From positions 1 through 14,403 of the forward strand of contig JALOKS010000028.1 of NCBI GenBank assembly GCA_025456385.1: a stretch of 14,403 nt of DNA. The letters run 5' to 3'. Of the stretch, positions 6,154-13,347 are shown one piece after another (the stretch's first letter is position 1; each line of letters begins with the position of its first letter). A program made the translations under genes and the position numbers. This stretch comes from Thermoanaerobaculales bacterium. Its GTDB lineage: Bacteria > Acidobacteriota > Thermoanaerobaculia > Thermoanaerobaculales > Sulfomarinibacteraceae. The notes under the pieces are model-generated. The model was not told where the DNA came from and searched no databases. It was given only the letters and a program-made list of their open reading frames with translations.

Positions 6154-7878
6154 ATGGAGCAACGACCCCTGCTCGTCGAGCCGGTCCCGGCGCTCGCCGC
6201 GCTCGGCCCGTACAGCACCGGGCGGCCCGCGGCCGGCATCGACCTCGTCCTCGACTTCAACGAGCGCCTCGCGCCGCCGGCGGCCGCGCGGTCGGTCGTG
6301 CCGGGCGCGCCGGCCGTCAACCGCTACCCCGAGCTGGGCACCCTCGAGCCGCGGATCGCGGAGCGGCTCGGCGTCCCGGCCGCGGCGGTGCTGGTGACTG
6401 CGGGCGGCGACGACGCCCTCGAGCGCACGGTGCGAGCGGTCTGCGCGCCCGGCCGGCGGGCGCTCATGACAACGCCGAGCTACGGCATGATCCGCCGCTT
6501 CATCCCGCTCGCCGGCGCCGAGCTCGTCGAGGTGCCGTGGTGGCGGGGCGAGCTCCCGGTCGAGGAGATGCTCGCCTCCGCCGACGCGCGCACCGCGCTC
6601 GCGTGCGTGGTCAGCCCCAACAACCCCACCGGCGCGGCGGCCTCGCGGGCGAGCGTTGCGCGGCTCCTCGAGGCGCTGCCGCGCGCCCTCGTGCTCCTCG
6701 ACCAGGCCTACGTCGACTTCGCCGAGCCCGAGCAGGACCTGCTCGAGCTCGCTCTCGAGCACCCCAACGCGGTCGTCGTCCGCACCCTCTCCAAGGCCTG
6801 GGGGGCGGCCGGGCTGCGGGTCGGCTTCGCGGTCGCCGACCCGCGGGTCATCGACTGGCTGCGTCGGGTCGGCCTGCCCTTCCCGGTGTCGGCGCCCTCG
6901 CTCGCGGCGGCGGCGGCCATCCTCGCCGAAGGCGGCCCCGAGCCGGCGCTGATCGCGGCGGTCCGCGGCCAGCGCGAGGCCCTCGGCGGGCTGCTCGCCG
7001 GGCTCGGCGCCGAGCCGCTGCCCTCGGCGGGCAGCTTCGTCTTCGCCCGCTTCGCCGACGCGCCGCAGGTGTGGCGCGGGCTCCACGCCCTCGGCATCGC
7101 GATCCGCGCCTTCGCCGCCCGCCCCGAGCTCGCGGGCTGGCTGCGCATCACCCTGCCCGGCGACGCGGCGAGCTTCGACCGGCTGGCCGCCGCGCTGCGC
7201 ACCGTGCTCGCGCCGGAGGCCCTGCTCTTCGACCTCGACGGGGTGCTCGCCGACGTCTCGGGCTCCTACCGCGAGGCCACCCTGCAGACCGCCGCGAGCT
7301 ACGGGGTGGCGCTGACGATGGCGGACATCGCGGCCGCGACCGCCGCGGGCGACGCCAACAACGACTGGGTGCTGACGCGGCGGCTGCTCGCCGCGCGCGG
7401 GGTCGCACGGCCGCTCGCCGAGGTCCGCGAGCGCTTCGAGGCCATCTACCAGGGCAGCGAGGCGGCGCCCGGGCTGCGCCGGCACGAGCGCCCGCTCCTC
7501 GCGCCCGAGACCCTGCGCCGGCTGGCCGCCCGGCTGCCGCTCGCCGTGGTCACCGGAAGGCCGCGCGCCGACGCCCGCCGCTTCCTCGACGGCCACGGCA
7601 TCGCCGACTGCTTCCGCGCGGTCGTCACCATGGACGACGCGCCGCTCAAGCCCGACCCGGCGCCGGTCCGCCTCGCGCTCGAGCGCCTCGGCGTCGCGAG
7701 CGCCTGGATGCTCGGCGACACCCCCGACGACCTGCGCGCCGCGCGCGGCGCGGGGGTTCTGCCGATCGGCGTGATCGCGCCGGGCGACGAGCCTGAGGCC
7801 ACCGCCGCCTCCCTGCGCGCCGCCGGCGCCGCCGAGGTGCTGGGCGCCGCCGACGAGATCCTGGAGGTCCTGCCATGA
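6154..7878 (+). CDS. hisC: HisC aminotransferase fused to HAD phosphatase
   Basis: A 574-residue fusion. Residues about 1-355 are histidinol-phosphate aminotransferase (fold type I, PLP): SPNNPTG, LLDQAYVDF, PLP lysine K214 in TLSKAWGAAGLRVGF, and the substrate-binding arginine in GWLRITLP. Residues about 356-574 are a HAD-superfamily subfamily I hydrolase with all four motifs: D360/D362 (DLDGVLAD), T467 (VVTGRP), K499 (LKPDP) and D522 with D525/D526 (LGDTPDD), plus a helical cap of about 100 residues between motifs I and II. HisC makes histidinol phosphate and the next step needs a phosphatase that no other gene here supplies, so the HAD half is probably histidinol-phosphatase; this is inferred from context, not motif-specific. 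The ATG at 6154 has GAGGGGG 6 bases upstream; an in-frame GTG at 6139, overlapping the hisG stop, is less likely. The stop overlaps hisB by ATGA. Confidence 0.93.
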   Translation: MEQRPLLVEPVPALAALGPYSTGRPAAGIDLVLDFNERLAPPAAARSVVPGAPAVNRYPELGTLEPRIAERLGVPAAAVLVTAGGDDALERTVRAVCAPGRRALMTTPSYGMIRRFIPLAGAELVEVPWWRGELPVEEMLASADARTALACVVSPNNPTGAAASRASVARLLEALPRALVLLDQAYVDFAEPEQDLLELALEHPNAVVVRTLSKAWGAAGLRVGFAVADPRVIDWLRRVGLPFPVSAPSLAAAAAILAEGGPEPALIAAVRGQREALGGLLAGLGAEPLPSAGSFVFARFADAPQVWRGLHALGIAIRAFAARPELAGWLRITLPGDAASFDRLAAALRTVLAPEALLFDLDGVLADVSGSYREATLQTAASYGVALTMADIAAATAAGDANNDWVLTRRLLAARGVARPLAEVRERFEAIYQGSEAAPGLRRHERPLLAPETLRRLAARLPLAVVTGRPRADARRFLDGHGIADCFRAVVTMDDAPLKPDPAPVRLALERLGVASAWMLGDTPDDLRAARGAGVLPIGVIAPGDEPEATAASLRAAGAAEVLGAADEILEVLP

Positions 7879-8477
7879 GCGCCACGAACCGCACCGCGTC
7901 CATTGAACGCTCCACCCGCGAGACCCGGGTCCGCTGCCGCCTCGGTCTCGACGGCGGCGGCGAGCCGAAGGTCGACACCGGCATCGGCTTCCTCGACCAC
8001 CTGCTGAGCTCTCTCGCCTTCCACGCCGGCTTTGAGCTCGAGCTCGAGTGCGCCGGCGACCTCCAGGTCGACGACCACCACAGCGCCGAGGACTGCGCGC
8101 TGGCCCTCGGCGAGGCGCTCGATCGCGCCCTCGGCGAGCGCGCCGGCATCGCCCGCTTCGGCGCCGCCTACGCGCCGCTCGACGAAGCGCTCGCGCGCGC
8201 GGTGGTCGACCTCTCGGGCCGGCCCTGGCCGGAGGTCGAGCTCGGCCTCGAGCGCGAGATGCTCGGCGGCCTGAGCTCGGAGAACGTCGGCCACGTCCTG
8301 CGCTCGCTCGCGATCGCGGCGCGCTGCGCGCTGCACGTCGACGTGCTGCGCGGCGCCAACGACCACCACCGCGCCGAGGCCGCCTTCAAGGCGGTCGCGC
8401 TGGCCCTCCGGCAGGCGGTCGCCGAAGCGCCGGGCGGGGTGCCGAGCACCAAGGGCAGCCTCGGGAGGGCCGGATGA
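7875..8477 (+). CDS. hisB: Imidazoleglycerol-phosphate dehydratase
   Basis: Converts imidazoleglycerol phosphate to imidazoleacetol phosphate, the substrate of HisC. The 200-residue protein is the single-domain form, without the N-terminal phosphatase of enterobacterial HisB. The manganese and substrate ligands of the duplicated family fold are visible: FLDHLL (H42), DDHHSAED (H68, H69, E72) and NDHHRAEAAFK (H164, H165, E168), with the characteristic C-terminal PSTKGSLG. The enzyme normally forms a 24-mer in the cytoplasm. The start ATG at 7875 overlaps the hisC-HAD stop by four bases, and its own stop overlaps the hisH start in the same way, so translation is probably coupled to the upstream gene. 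Confidence 0.97.
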   Translation: MSATNRTASIERSTRETRVRCRLGLDGGGEPKVDTGIGFLDHLLSSLAFHAGFELELECAGDLQVDDHHSAEDCALALGEALDRALGERAGIARFGAAYAPLDEALARAVVDLSGRPWPEVELGLEREMLGGLSSENVGHVLRSLAIAARCALHVDVLRGANDHHRAEAAFKAVALALRQAVAEAPGGVPSTKGSLGRAG

Positions 8478-9082
8478 GCGAGGTCCTGATCGTCCGCACC
8501 GGAACGGCCAACCTCGCCTCGGTCGCCGCCGCCGTCGAGCGCGCGGGCTGCGCCGCGCGCCTCAGCGACGACCCGGGCGAGGTGGCGGCGGCGGCGCGCC
8601 TGGTGCTGCCCGGGGTCGGCGCCTTCGGGCCGGTCGCCGCCCGCCTCGAGGCCCTCGGCCTCGCGGGCCCGCTCGCGCGCCGGATCGCCGACGGCCGCCC
8701 GACCCTCGCCGTCTGCCTCGGCCTGCAGCTGCTCGCGGCGGCGAGCGAGGAGAGCCCCGGCGCGCGCGGCCTCGGCGCCCTGCCCGCGACCGTCACCCGC
8801 TTCGCCGCCGGGCTGCGGGTGCCGCACCTGGGCTGGAACCGGGTCGCGGCCGGCGTGGGCTGCCGGTTCGTCGGCGACGGCGAGGCCTACTTCGCCAACT
8901 CGTTCAAGCTCGACGCCGTCCCGGAGGGCTGGCGCGGGGCGACGGCCGAGCACGGCGCGCCCTTCGTCGCCGCCCTCGAGCGCGGCGCGGTGCTCGCCTG
9001 CCAGTTCCACCCCGAGCTCTCCGGGCCCTGGGGCCAGCGCCTCATCGAGCGCTGGCTCGCACGCGCGGCCGAGGCGGCGTGA
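8474..9082 (+). CDS. hisH: IGP synthase glutaminase subunit
   Basis: Class I glutamine amidotransferase that releases ammonia from glutamine and channels it to HisF. The 202 residues match the family. The catalytic triad is complete: C81 in AVCLGLQLL, and H179 and E181 in CQFHPE. The oxyanion-strand PGVGAF motif is also present. The N-terminal strand reads VRTGTANLASV, close to the TG-ANL type of E. coli rather than the DYGxGNL type. The start at 8474 (ATGA overlap with hisB) is chosen over upstream in-frame codons because it gives the normal family N-terminus. It ends in a TGATG overlap with its partner hisF. Confidence 0.96.
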   Translation: MSEVLIVRTGTANLASVAAAVERAGCAARLSDDPGEVAAAARLVLPGVGAFGPVAARLEALGLAGPLARRIADGRPTLAVCLGLQLLAAASEESPGARGLGALPATVTRFAAGLRVPHLGWNRVAAGVGCRFVGDGEAYFANSFKLDAVPEGWRGATAEHGAPFVAALERGAVLACQFHPELSGPWGQRLIERWLARAAEAA

Positions 9083-9837
9083 TGCTGCTGCCGCGGCTCA
9101 TCCCCTGCCTCGACGTCGACTCGGGCCGCGTCGTCAAGGGCATCCGCTTCCAAGGCCTGCGCGACGCCGGCGACCCGGTCGAGCGCGCCGCCGCCTACGC
9201 CGCGCAGGGCGCCGACGAGCTGGTTCTTCTCGACGTCTCGGCGACCCCCGAGGGCCGCGGCCACGCGCTCGCCACCGTGCGCGCGGTGCGCCGGGTGTTG
9301 CCGCTGCCGCTCGCCGTCGGCGGCGGCGTCCGCAGTGCAGCCGACGCCGAGCGCCTGCTCGAGGCCGGCGCGGACAAGGTCGCGGTCAACACCGCCGCGG
9401 TGGTGCGGCCGGCGCTCATCGACGAGCTCGCGGCGACCTTCGGCCGCCAGTGCACCGTGCTCGCGCTCGACGCCGCCCGCCGCCCCGGGGGCGGTTGGGA
9501 GACGGTGGTCCGCTCCGGGCGGGAGCGCACCGCCCTCGACGCCGTGGCCTGGGCCGCCGAGGCGGCGGGCCGCGGCGCGGGCGAGATCCTGCTCACCTCG
9601 TGGGACCGCGACGGCACCGGCGAGGGCTACGACCTCGAGCTCATCGCCGCGGTCCGCGGCGCGGTCGCGGTGCCGATCATCGCCTCCGGCGGCGCGGCCG
9701 GCCCGGCGCACATGGCCGCGGCCCTCGCCGCCGGCGCCGACGCGGTGCTCGCGGCCTCGATCCTGCACGACGGCCACACCACCGTCGGCGAGCTCAAGCG
9801 CGAGCTCGCGGGCCGCGGCGTGGAGGTGCGCTCATGA
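9082..9837 (+). CDS. hisF: IGP synthase cyclase subunit
   Basis: TIM-barrel subunit that uses HisH-derived ammonia to convert PRFAR to imidazoleglycerol phosphate and AICAR. Starting at the ATG at 9082, the two catalytic aspartates fall exactly at the canonical positions: D11 (IPCLDVD) and D130 (LALDAAR). This supports 9082 over the in-frame GTG at 9079. Phosphate-binding loops GGGVRS and ASGGAA are present, as is the SWDRDGTGEGYD stretch typical of HisF rather than HisA. Length 251 residues is normal. It overlaps the hisH stop by one base (TGATG) and the hisA fusion by four (ATGA). Placing hisF before hisA is not the commonest operon order. Confidence 0.97.
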   Translation: MLLPRLIPCLDVDSGRVVKGIRFQGLRDAGDPVERAAAYAAQGADELVLLDVSATPEGRGHALATVRAVRRVLPLPLAVGGGVRSAADAERLLEAGADKVAVNTAAVVRPALIDELAATFGRQCTVLALDAARRPGGGWETVVRSGRERTALDAVAWAAEAAGRGAGEILLTSWDRDGTGEGYDLELIAAVRGAVAVPIIASGGAAGPAHMAAALAAGADAVLAASILHDGHTTVGELKRELAGRGVEVRS

Positions 9838-11132
9838 TCGTGCCATCCATCGATCTCATGGACGGCCAGGCCGTGCAGCTGGTGGGCGGCCGCGAGAAGG
9901 TGCTCGATGCCGGTGACGCGATCGCCGTCGCCGAGCGTTTCGCCGTCGTCGGCGAGCTCGCCGTCATCGACCTCGACGCGGCCCTCGGCCGCGGCTCGAA
10001 CCGCGGGCTCGTGCGCGAGCTCGTGCGGCGCTTCCCCTGCCGGGTCGGCGGCGGCATCCGCAGCGTCGAGCAGGCCCTCGAGTGGCTGAACGCCGGCGCG
10101 CGGCAGGTGATCCTGGGCACCGCCGCCGCTCCCGAGGTGCTCGCGGAGCTGCCCCGCGAGCGGGTCGTCGCCGCCCTCGACGGCGTCGACGGCGAGGTGG
10201 TGGTGCGCGGCTGGACCGAGCGCACCGGGGCGAAGGTGCTCGAGCGCCTGAGCGCGCTGCGCGGGCTCGTCGGCGGCTTCCTGGTCACCTTCGTCGAGCG
10301 CGAGGGCCGCCTCGGCGGCATCGACCACGACGCGGCGCGCCGCGTGGTCGAGGCCGCAGGCGGGGTGCCGGTCACCCTCGCCGGCGGGGTCACGACGGCG
10401 GACGAGGTCGCGGCCCTCGACCGCCTGGGCGCCGACGCCCAGGTCGGCATGGCCCTCTACACGGGGCGCCTTGACCTCGCCGACGCCTTCGCTGCGCCCC
10501 TGGTCTCCGACCGCGGCGACGGCCTGTGGCCGACGGTGGTCTGCGACGAGCTCGGCCTCGCCCTCGGCCTCGCCTACTCCTCCGCGGAGAGCCTGCGGGC
10601 CGCGGTCGCCGAGCGCCGCGGCGTCTATTGGTCGCGCTCGCGCGGCGAGCTGTGGCGCAAGGGCGCGAGCTCGGGGGCGGAGCAGGAGCTGCTGCGGGTG
10701 GAGGCCGACTGCGACCGCGACGCGCTGCGCTTCACCGTCCGCCAGCACGGGTCCGGCTTCTGCCACCTCGGCACGCGCAGCTGCTGGGGCCCGGACCTCG
10801 GCCTCGGCGCCCTCGAGCGCCGCCTCGCAGAGCGCCTGCGCCACGCCCCACCGGGCTCCTACACGGCGCGCCTCGCCGCCGAGCCCGCGCTGCTCGCCGC
10901 CAAGCTCACGGAGGAGGCGGCGGAGCTCGCGGCAGCCAACGGCAACGACGAGCTGGTCTGGGAGGCCGCGGACCTGCTCTACTTCACGCTCGCGCGCCTC
11001 GCCGGCGCCGGCCTCGGCCTCGAGGCGGTTGCCCGTGAGCTCGACCGCCGCGCGCTCGCGGTCACCCGCCGCGACGGATCGCGGAGCTTCGGGCCGCCCG
11101 GGGCCGGCCGGCCGTCGGGAGCTCAGCCATGA
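9834..11132 (+). CDS. hisA-hisIE: HisA-HisI-HisE trifunctional fusion
   Basis: A 432-residue protein joining three steps. HisA (about 1-225) is the ProFAR isomerase barrel: D7 in PSIDLMDG, VGGGIRS, D116 in AALDGVDG, and AGGVTTADE. HisI (about 228-320) is phosphoribosyl-AMP cyclohydrolase: ELWRKGASSG, metal motif DCDRD (292-296) and FCHLGTRSC with C310 and C317. HisE (about 324-415) is phosphoribosyl-ATP pyrophosphatase: KLTEEAAEL and EAADLLYF. The fusion performs steps 2, 3 and 4 of the pathway in one chain. There is no stop or frameshift between HisA and HisI; the frame is continuous from 9834. The usual HisA motif TDIDRDG is replaced by TFVEREG (see findings). The start overlaps hisF by ATGA and the stop overlaps hisD by ATGA. 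Confidence 0.93.
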   Translation: MIVPSIDLMDGQAVQLVGGREKVLDAGDAIAVAERFAVVGELAVIDLDAALGRGSNRGLVRELVRRFPCRVGGGIRSVEQALEWLNAGARQVILGTAAAPEVLAELPRERVVAALDGVDGEVVVRGWTERTGAKVLERLSALRGLVGGFLVTFVEREGRLGGIDHDAARRVVEAAGGVPVTLAGGVTTADEVAALDRLGADAQVGMALYTGRLDLADAFAAPLVSDRGDGLWPTVVCDELGLALGLAYSSAESLRAAVAERRGVYWSRSRGELWRKGASSGAEQELLRVEADCDRDALRFTVRQHGSGFCHLGTRSCWGPDLGLGALERRLAERLRHAPPGSYTARLAAEPALLAAKLTEEAAELAAANGNDELVWEAADLLYFTLARLAGAGLGLEAVARELDRRALAVTRRDGSRSFGPPGAGRPSGAQP

Positions 11133-12397
11133 TCCTCAGGCGCATCGCGCCCGGCGAGCTCGCCGCGATCCGGCGCGAGCCGGTCGACGCCGCGACCCTG
11201 GCGGCGGCGGCCGAGATCGTCGACGAGGTCCGCGCCGGCGGCGAGGCGGCGCTGCGCCGGCACGCCGAGCGCCTCGGCGAGCTCGTCCCCGGAGGGGCGC
11301 TGGTCCACGACGCCGCCGCGCTCGACGCCGCGGCGGCGGCGCTGCAGCCCGCCGAGCGCGGCCTGCTCGAGCGCACCGCGGCCCGCATCGAGAGCTTTGC
11401 GCTCGCCCAGCGCGCCGCCCTGCGCGAGCTCGCGGTGCCGGTGGCCGGCGGCGAGGCCGGCCACCAGGTCGCTCCCGTCGAACGCGCCGGCTGCTACGCG
11501 CCGGGCGGCCGCTACCCGCTGCCGTCGTCGGTGCTGATGACGGCGGTCACCGCGCGCGCGGCCGGCGTCGCCGAGGTCTGGGTGGCCTCGCCGCGGCCCT
11601 CCCCCATCACGCTCGCCGCGGCCGGGATCGCCGGCGCCGACGGGCTGCTGGCGGCCGGCGGCGCGCAGGCGATCGCCGCCCTCGCCTACGGCGTCGGCGG
11701 CCCGCCCCCCTGCGACGTCGTGGTCGGGCCCGGCAACCGTTGGGTGACCGCGGCCAAGAAGCTCGTCGCCGGCCGGGTCGGGATCGACATGCTCGCCGGC
11801 CCCTCGGAGCTGGTGGTGCTCGCCGACTCCGGCGCCGACCCCGAGCTCGTGGCCGCCGACCTTCTCGCCCAGGCCGAGCACGACCCCGACGCCCTGCCGG
11901 TGCTGGTGACCACCGCGGCCGGGCTCGCCGAGGCGGTGGAGAGCGCCCTCGCCCGCCAGCTCATCGACCTGCCGACCCGGGAGACCGCCGCCGCCGCCCT
12001 CGGCAACGGTTTCGCCGTGGTGGCCAGTGACCTCGACGAGGCGGTGGCGGTCTGCGACCGGCTCGCGCCCGAGCACCTCCAGGTCCTGACCGCGAACGCC
12101 GATGCGGTGGCCGCCCGACTCCGCCACTGGGGCGGCCTGTTCATCGGCGCCGCGAGCGCCGAGGTCCTCGGCGACTACGGCGCCGGCCCCAACCACACCC
12201 TGCCGACCGGCGGCGTCGCGCGCTTCAAGGGGGGCTTGAGCGTGCTCGACTTCCTGCGCGTGCGGACCTGGCTGCGGCTCGACGGCGGGGCCGACCCGGA
12301 GCTTGCCCGCGACGCCGCGGCGCTCGCCCGCCTCGAGGGCCTCGAGGCCCACGCCCGCGCCGCCGAGCGCCGCCTCACGGCACGCCGCGAGCCCTGA
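11129..12397 (+). CDS. hisD: Histidinol dehydrogenase
   Basis: Zinc enzyme that oxidises histidinol to histidine with two NAD+, the last step. All key residues are present at a constant offset of 11 from the E. coli numbering: zinc ligands Q248, H251, D349 and H408 (E. coli Q259, H262, D360, H419), catalytic E315/H316 (326/327) and H356 (367). Also visible are CYAPGGRYPLPSSVLM, GPGNRWVTAAKK and GIDMLAGPSE. The constant offset shows there are no gaps in the core, and the 422 residues are normal. It is the last gene of the his operon; its ATG overlaps the hisA-hisIE stop by four bases. Confidence 0.98.
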   Translation: MILRRIAPGELAAIRREPVDAATLAAAAEIVDEVRAGGEAALRRHAERLGELVPGGALVHDAAALDAAAAALQPAERGLLERTAARIESFALAQRAALRELAVPVAGGEAGHQVAPVERAGCYAPGGRYPLPSSVLMTAVTARAAGVAEVWVASPRPSPITLAAAGIAGADGLLAAGGAQAIAALAYGVGGPPPCDVVVGPGNRWVTAAKKLVAGRVGIDMLAGPSELVVLADSGADPELVAADLLAQAEHDPDALPVLVTTAAGLAEAVESALARQLIDLPTRETAAAALGNGFAVVASDLDEAVAVCDRLAPEHLQVLTANADAVAARLRHWGGLFIGAASAEVLGDYGAGPNHTLPTGGVARFKGGLSVLDFLRVRTWLRLDGGADPELARDAAALARLEGLEAHARAAERRLTARREP

Positions 12398-12401
12398 GCC
12401 C

Positions 12402-12421
12402 CGCGGTTCCGTCGTACCGCG
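12402..12421 (+). terminator. Hairpin just after hisD, weak terminator candidate
   Basis: CGCGGT (12402-12407) and ACCGCG (12416-12421) can form a 6-bp stem with an 8-base loop, 4 bases after the hisD stop. There is no T-run, so it is not a canonical intrinsic terminator; it may mark the operon's 3' end or assist rho-dependent termination. Confidence 0.3.
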
Positions 12422-12466
12422 TCCCCCACCCGTGCGGCCCGGGCAGGGCGGTCGTCTGTCAGGGTT

Positions 12467-12514
12467 CTGTCACGTTTTTCGGATCTGAAATATTAGAAAA
12501 AACATCGATATTAT
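12467..12514 (+). promoter_or_regulatory. AT-rich promoter region of the DUF4397 gene
   Basis: An AT-rich island in otherwise GC-rich DNA. Two overlapping candidates: CTGAAA (12485-12490), 18 bases, TATTAT (12509-12514, five of six to the -10 consensus); or CTGTCA (12467-12472), 18 bases, TATTAG (12491-12496). The first has the better -10 box. Either leaves a leader of about 35-60 bases to the ATG at 12558. Confidence 0.5.
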
Positions 12515-12557
12515 CCTTCCTGGCAGCGGTTCGAAAACAACCTGAAGGAGGTTCGAC

Positions 12558-13265
12558 ATGCGAAAGACGCTTCTGGCTCTCGTTCTTCTGGCGGCCGTCG
12601 CGGCCCCGCAGGCGGCGCAGGCGCAGGCGACCGTGCGCGTCATCCACGCCATCTCCGGCGAGGCCCTCGGCCTCGATCCCGAGCTCCCGGTGGACATCTG
12701 GGTGAACAGCGCCGCCTTCCTGACCGACGTCCGTTTCCTCGACTTCACTGACCCGGTCAGCCTCCCGGCCGGCCCCTACGACATCCGGATCTACCTCGCG
12801 GGCTCCGACCCGAATGACACCGCGCCGGTGCTGCAGCTCGAGGCGACCCTCCGCAACCGCGACAACCTGCACCTCATCGCCCACTTCACGCCGGGCCCCG
12901 GCATCGCCCTGAGCGCCTTCGCGAACAACGACGCTCCGGCGATCACCGAGCCGCTCTCGACCCGCATCTCGGCGCGAGACCTGCGCCTGACCGTCCGCCA
13001 CACCGCCGACTTCGGCCGGGTGGCGATCAACCAGCTGGTGCCCTTCCTCGAGCCGACACTCGCCAACGGCGAGGGGCTGTCGCTCGAGCTCGACGCGGCC
13101 CGCTACCGCTTCTGGCTCTCCAGGGCCGGCGCCGTCCGTCCGCTGAGCTTCGAGCCCACTGCGGTGGTCGATCTCGCGGCCGGGCTCCACTACTACGTCT
13201 ACGCAGTCGGCTCGCCGGCCGACGCCTCCTTCCAGCTTCTCGTCCTCGCCGACCCGCTCAGGTAG
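12558..13265 (+). CDS. Secreted DUF4397-type protein
   Basis: Function unknown. The 235 residues begin with a clear Sec signal peptide (charged MRK, hydrophobic LLALVLLAAVAA, probable cleavage after AQA near residue 23), so the protein is exported. The mature part starts with the pattern typical of DUF4397: VRVIHA, then VDIWVN, then LPAGPYDIRIY, a beta-sandwich-like domain found in bacterial envelope proteins. The second half (about 140-235) repeats the plan more loosely (LTVRHTADFG, then LDAARYRFWL, DLAAGLHYYVYAVG), suggesting a tandem duplication. There is no lipobox, sorting signal or transmembrane anchor. A strong ribosome site, GGAGG (12547-12551), lies 6 bases before the ATG. Its own promoter region and downstream terminator make it a single-gene unit unrelated to the his operon. 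Confidence 0.8.
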   Translation: MRKTLLALVLLAAVAAPQAAQAQATVRVIHAISGEALGLDPELPVDIWVNSAAFLTDVRFLDFTDPVSLPAGPYDIRIYLAGSDPNDTAPVLQLEATLRNRDNLHLIAHFTPGPGIALSAFANNDAPAITEPLSTRISARDLRLTVRHTADFGRVAINQLVPFLEPTLANGEGLSLELDAARYRFWLSRAGAVRPLSFEPTAVVDLAAGLHYYVYAVGSPADASFQLLVLADPLR

Positions 13266-13292
13266 CGACAACCGGAACGACCGTCATGAGCA

Positions 13293-13320
13293 GGGCCCGG
13301 GGTGACACCCGGGCCCTTTT
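13293..13320 (+). terminator. Intrinsic terminator after DUF4397 gene
   Basis: Perfect 9-bp GC stem GGGCCCGGG (13293-13301) / CCCGGGCCC (13308-13316) with a 6-base GTGACA loop, then TTTT (13317-13320). The T-run is short but the stem is very stable. It lies 28 bases after the DUF4397 stop and separates that gene from lipM. Confidence 0.8.
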
Positions 13321-13335
13321 CCGTGACCGCTGGGC

Positions 13336-13341
13336 TACAGT
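13336..13341 (+). promoter_or_regulatory. Possible -10 box of a leaderless lipM transcript
   Basis: TACAGT ends 6 bases before the GTG start at 13348, the same spacing as in hisL, and no Shine-Dalgarno sequence is present. No convincing -35 box is visible at normal spacing; the immediately upstream bases belong to the preceding terminator. Suggestive only. Confidence 0.3.
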
Positions 13342-13347
13342 CGGACC

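Noticed and set aside
6105..7796. 563-codon plus-strand frame within hisC-HAD and similar Arg/Pro-rich frames at 1327-3156 and 10471-12030
   Set aside because: Off-frame shadows of real genes with Arg/Pro/Ala repeats and no motif.
9079..9081. GTG start for hisF
   Set aside because: Starting at 9082 places the catalytic aspartates exactly at D11 and D130.
1184..12397. Very frequent GAGCTC/CTCGAG words
   Set aside because: Explained by frequent Glu-Leu and Leu-Glu codon pairs in GC-biased usage, not by a repeat family.
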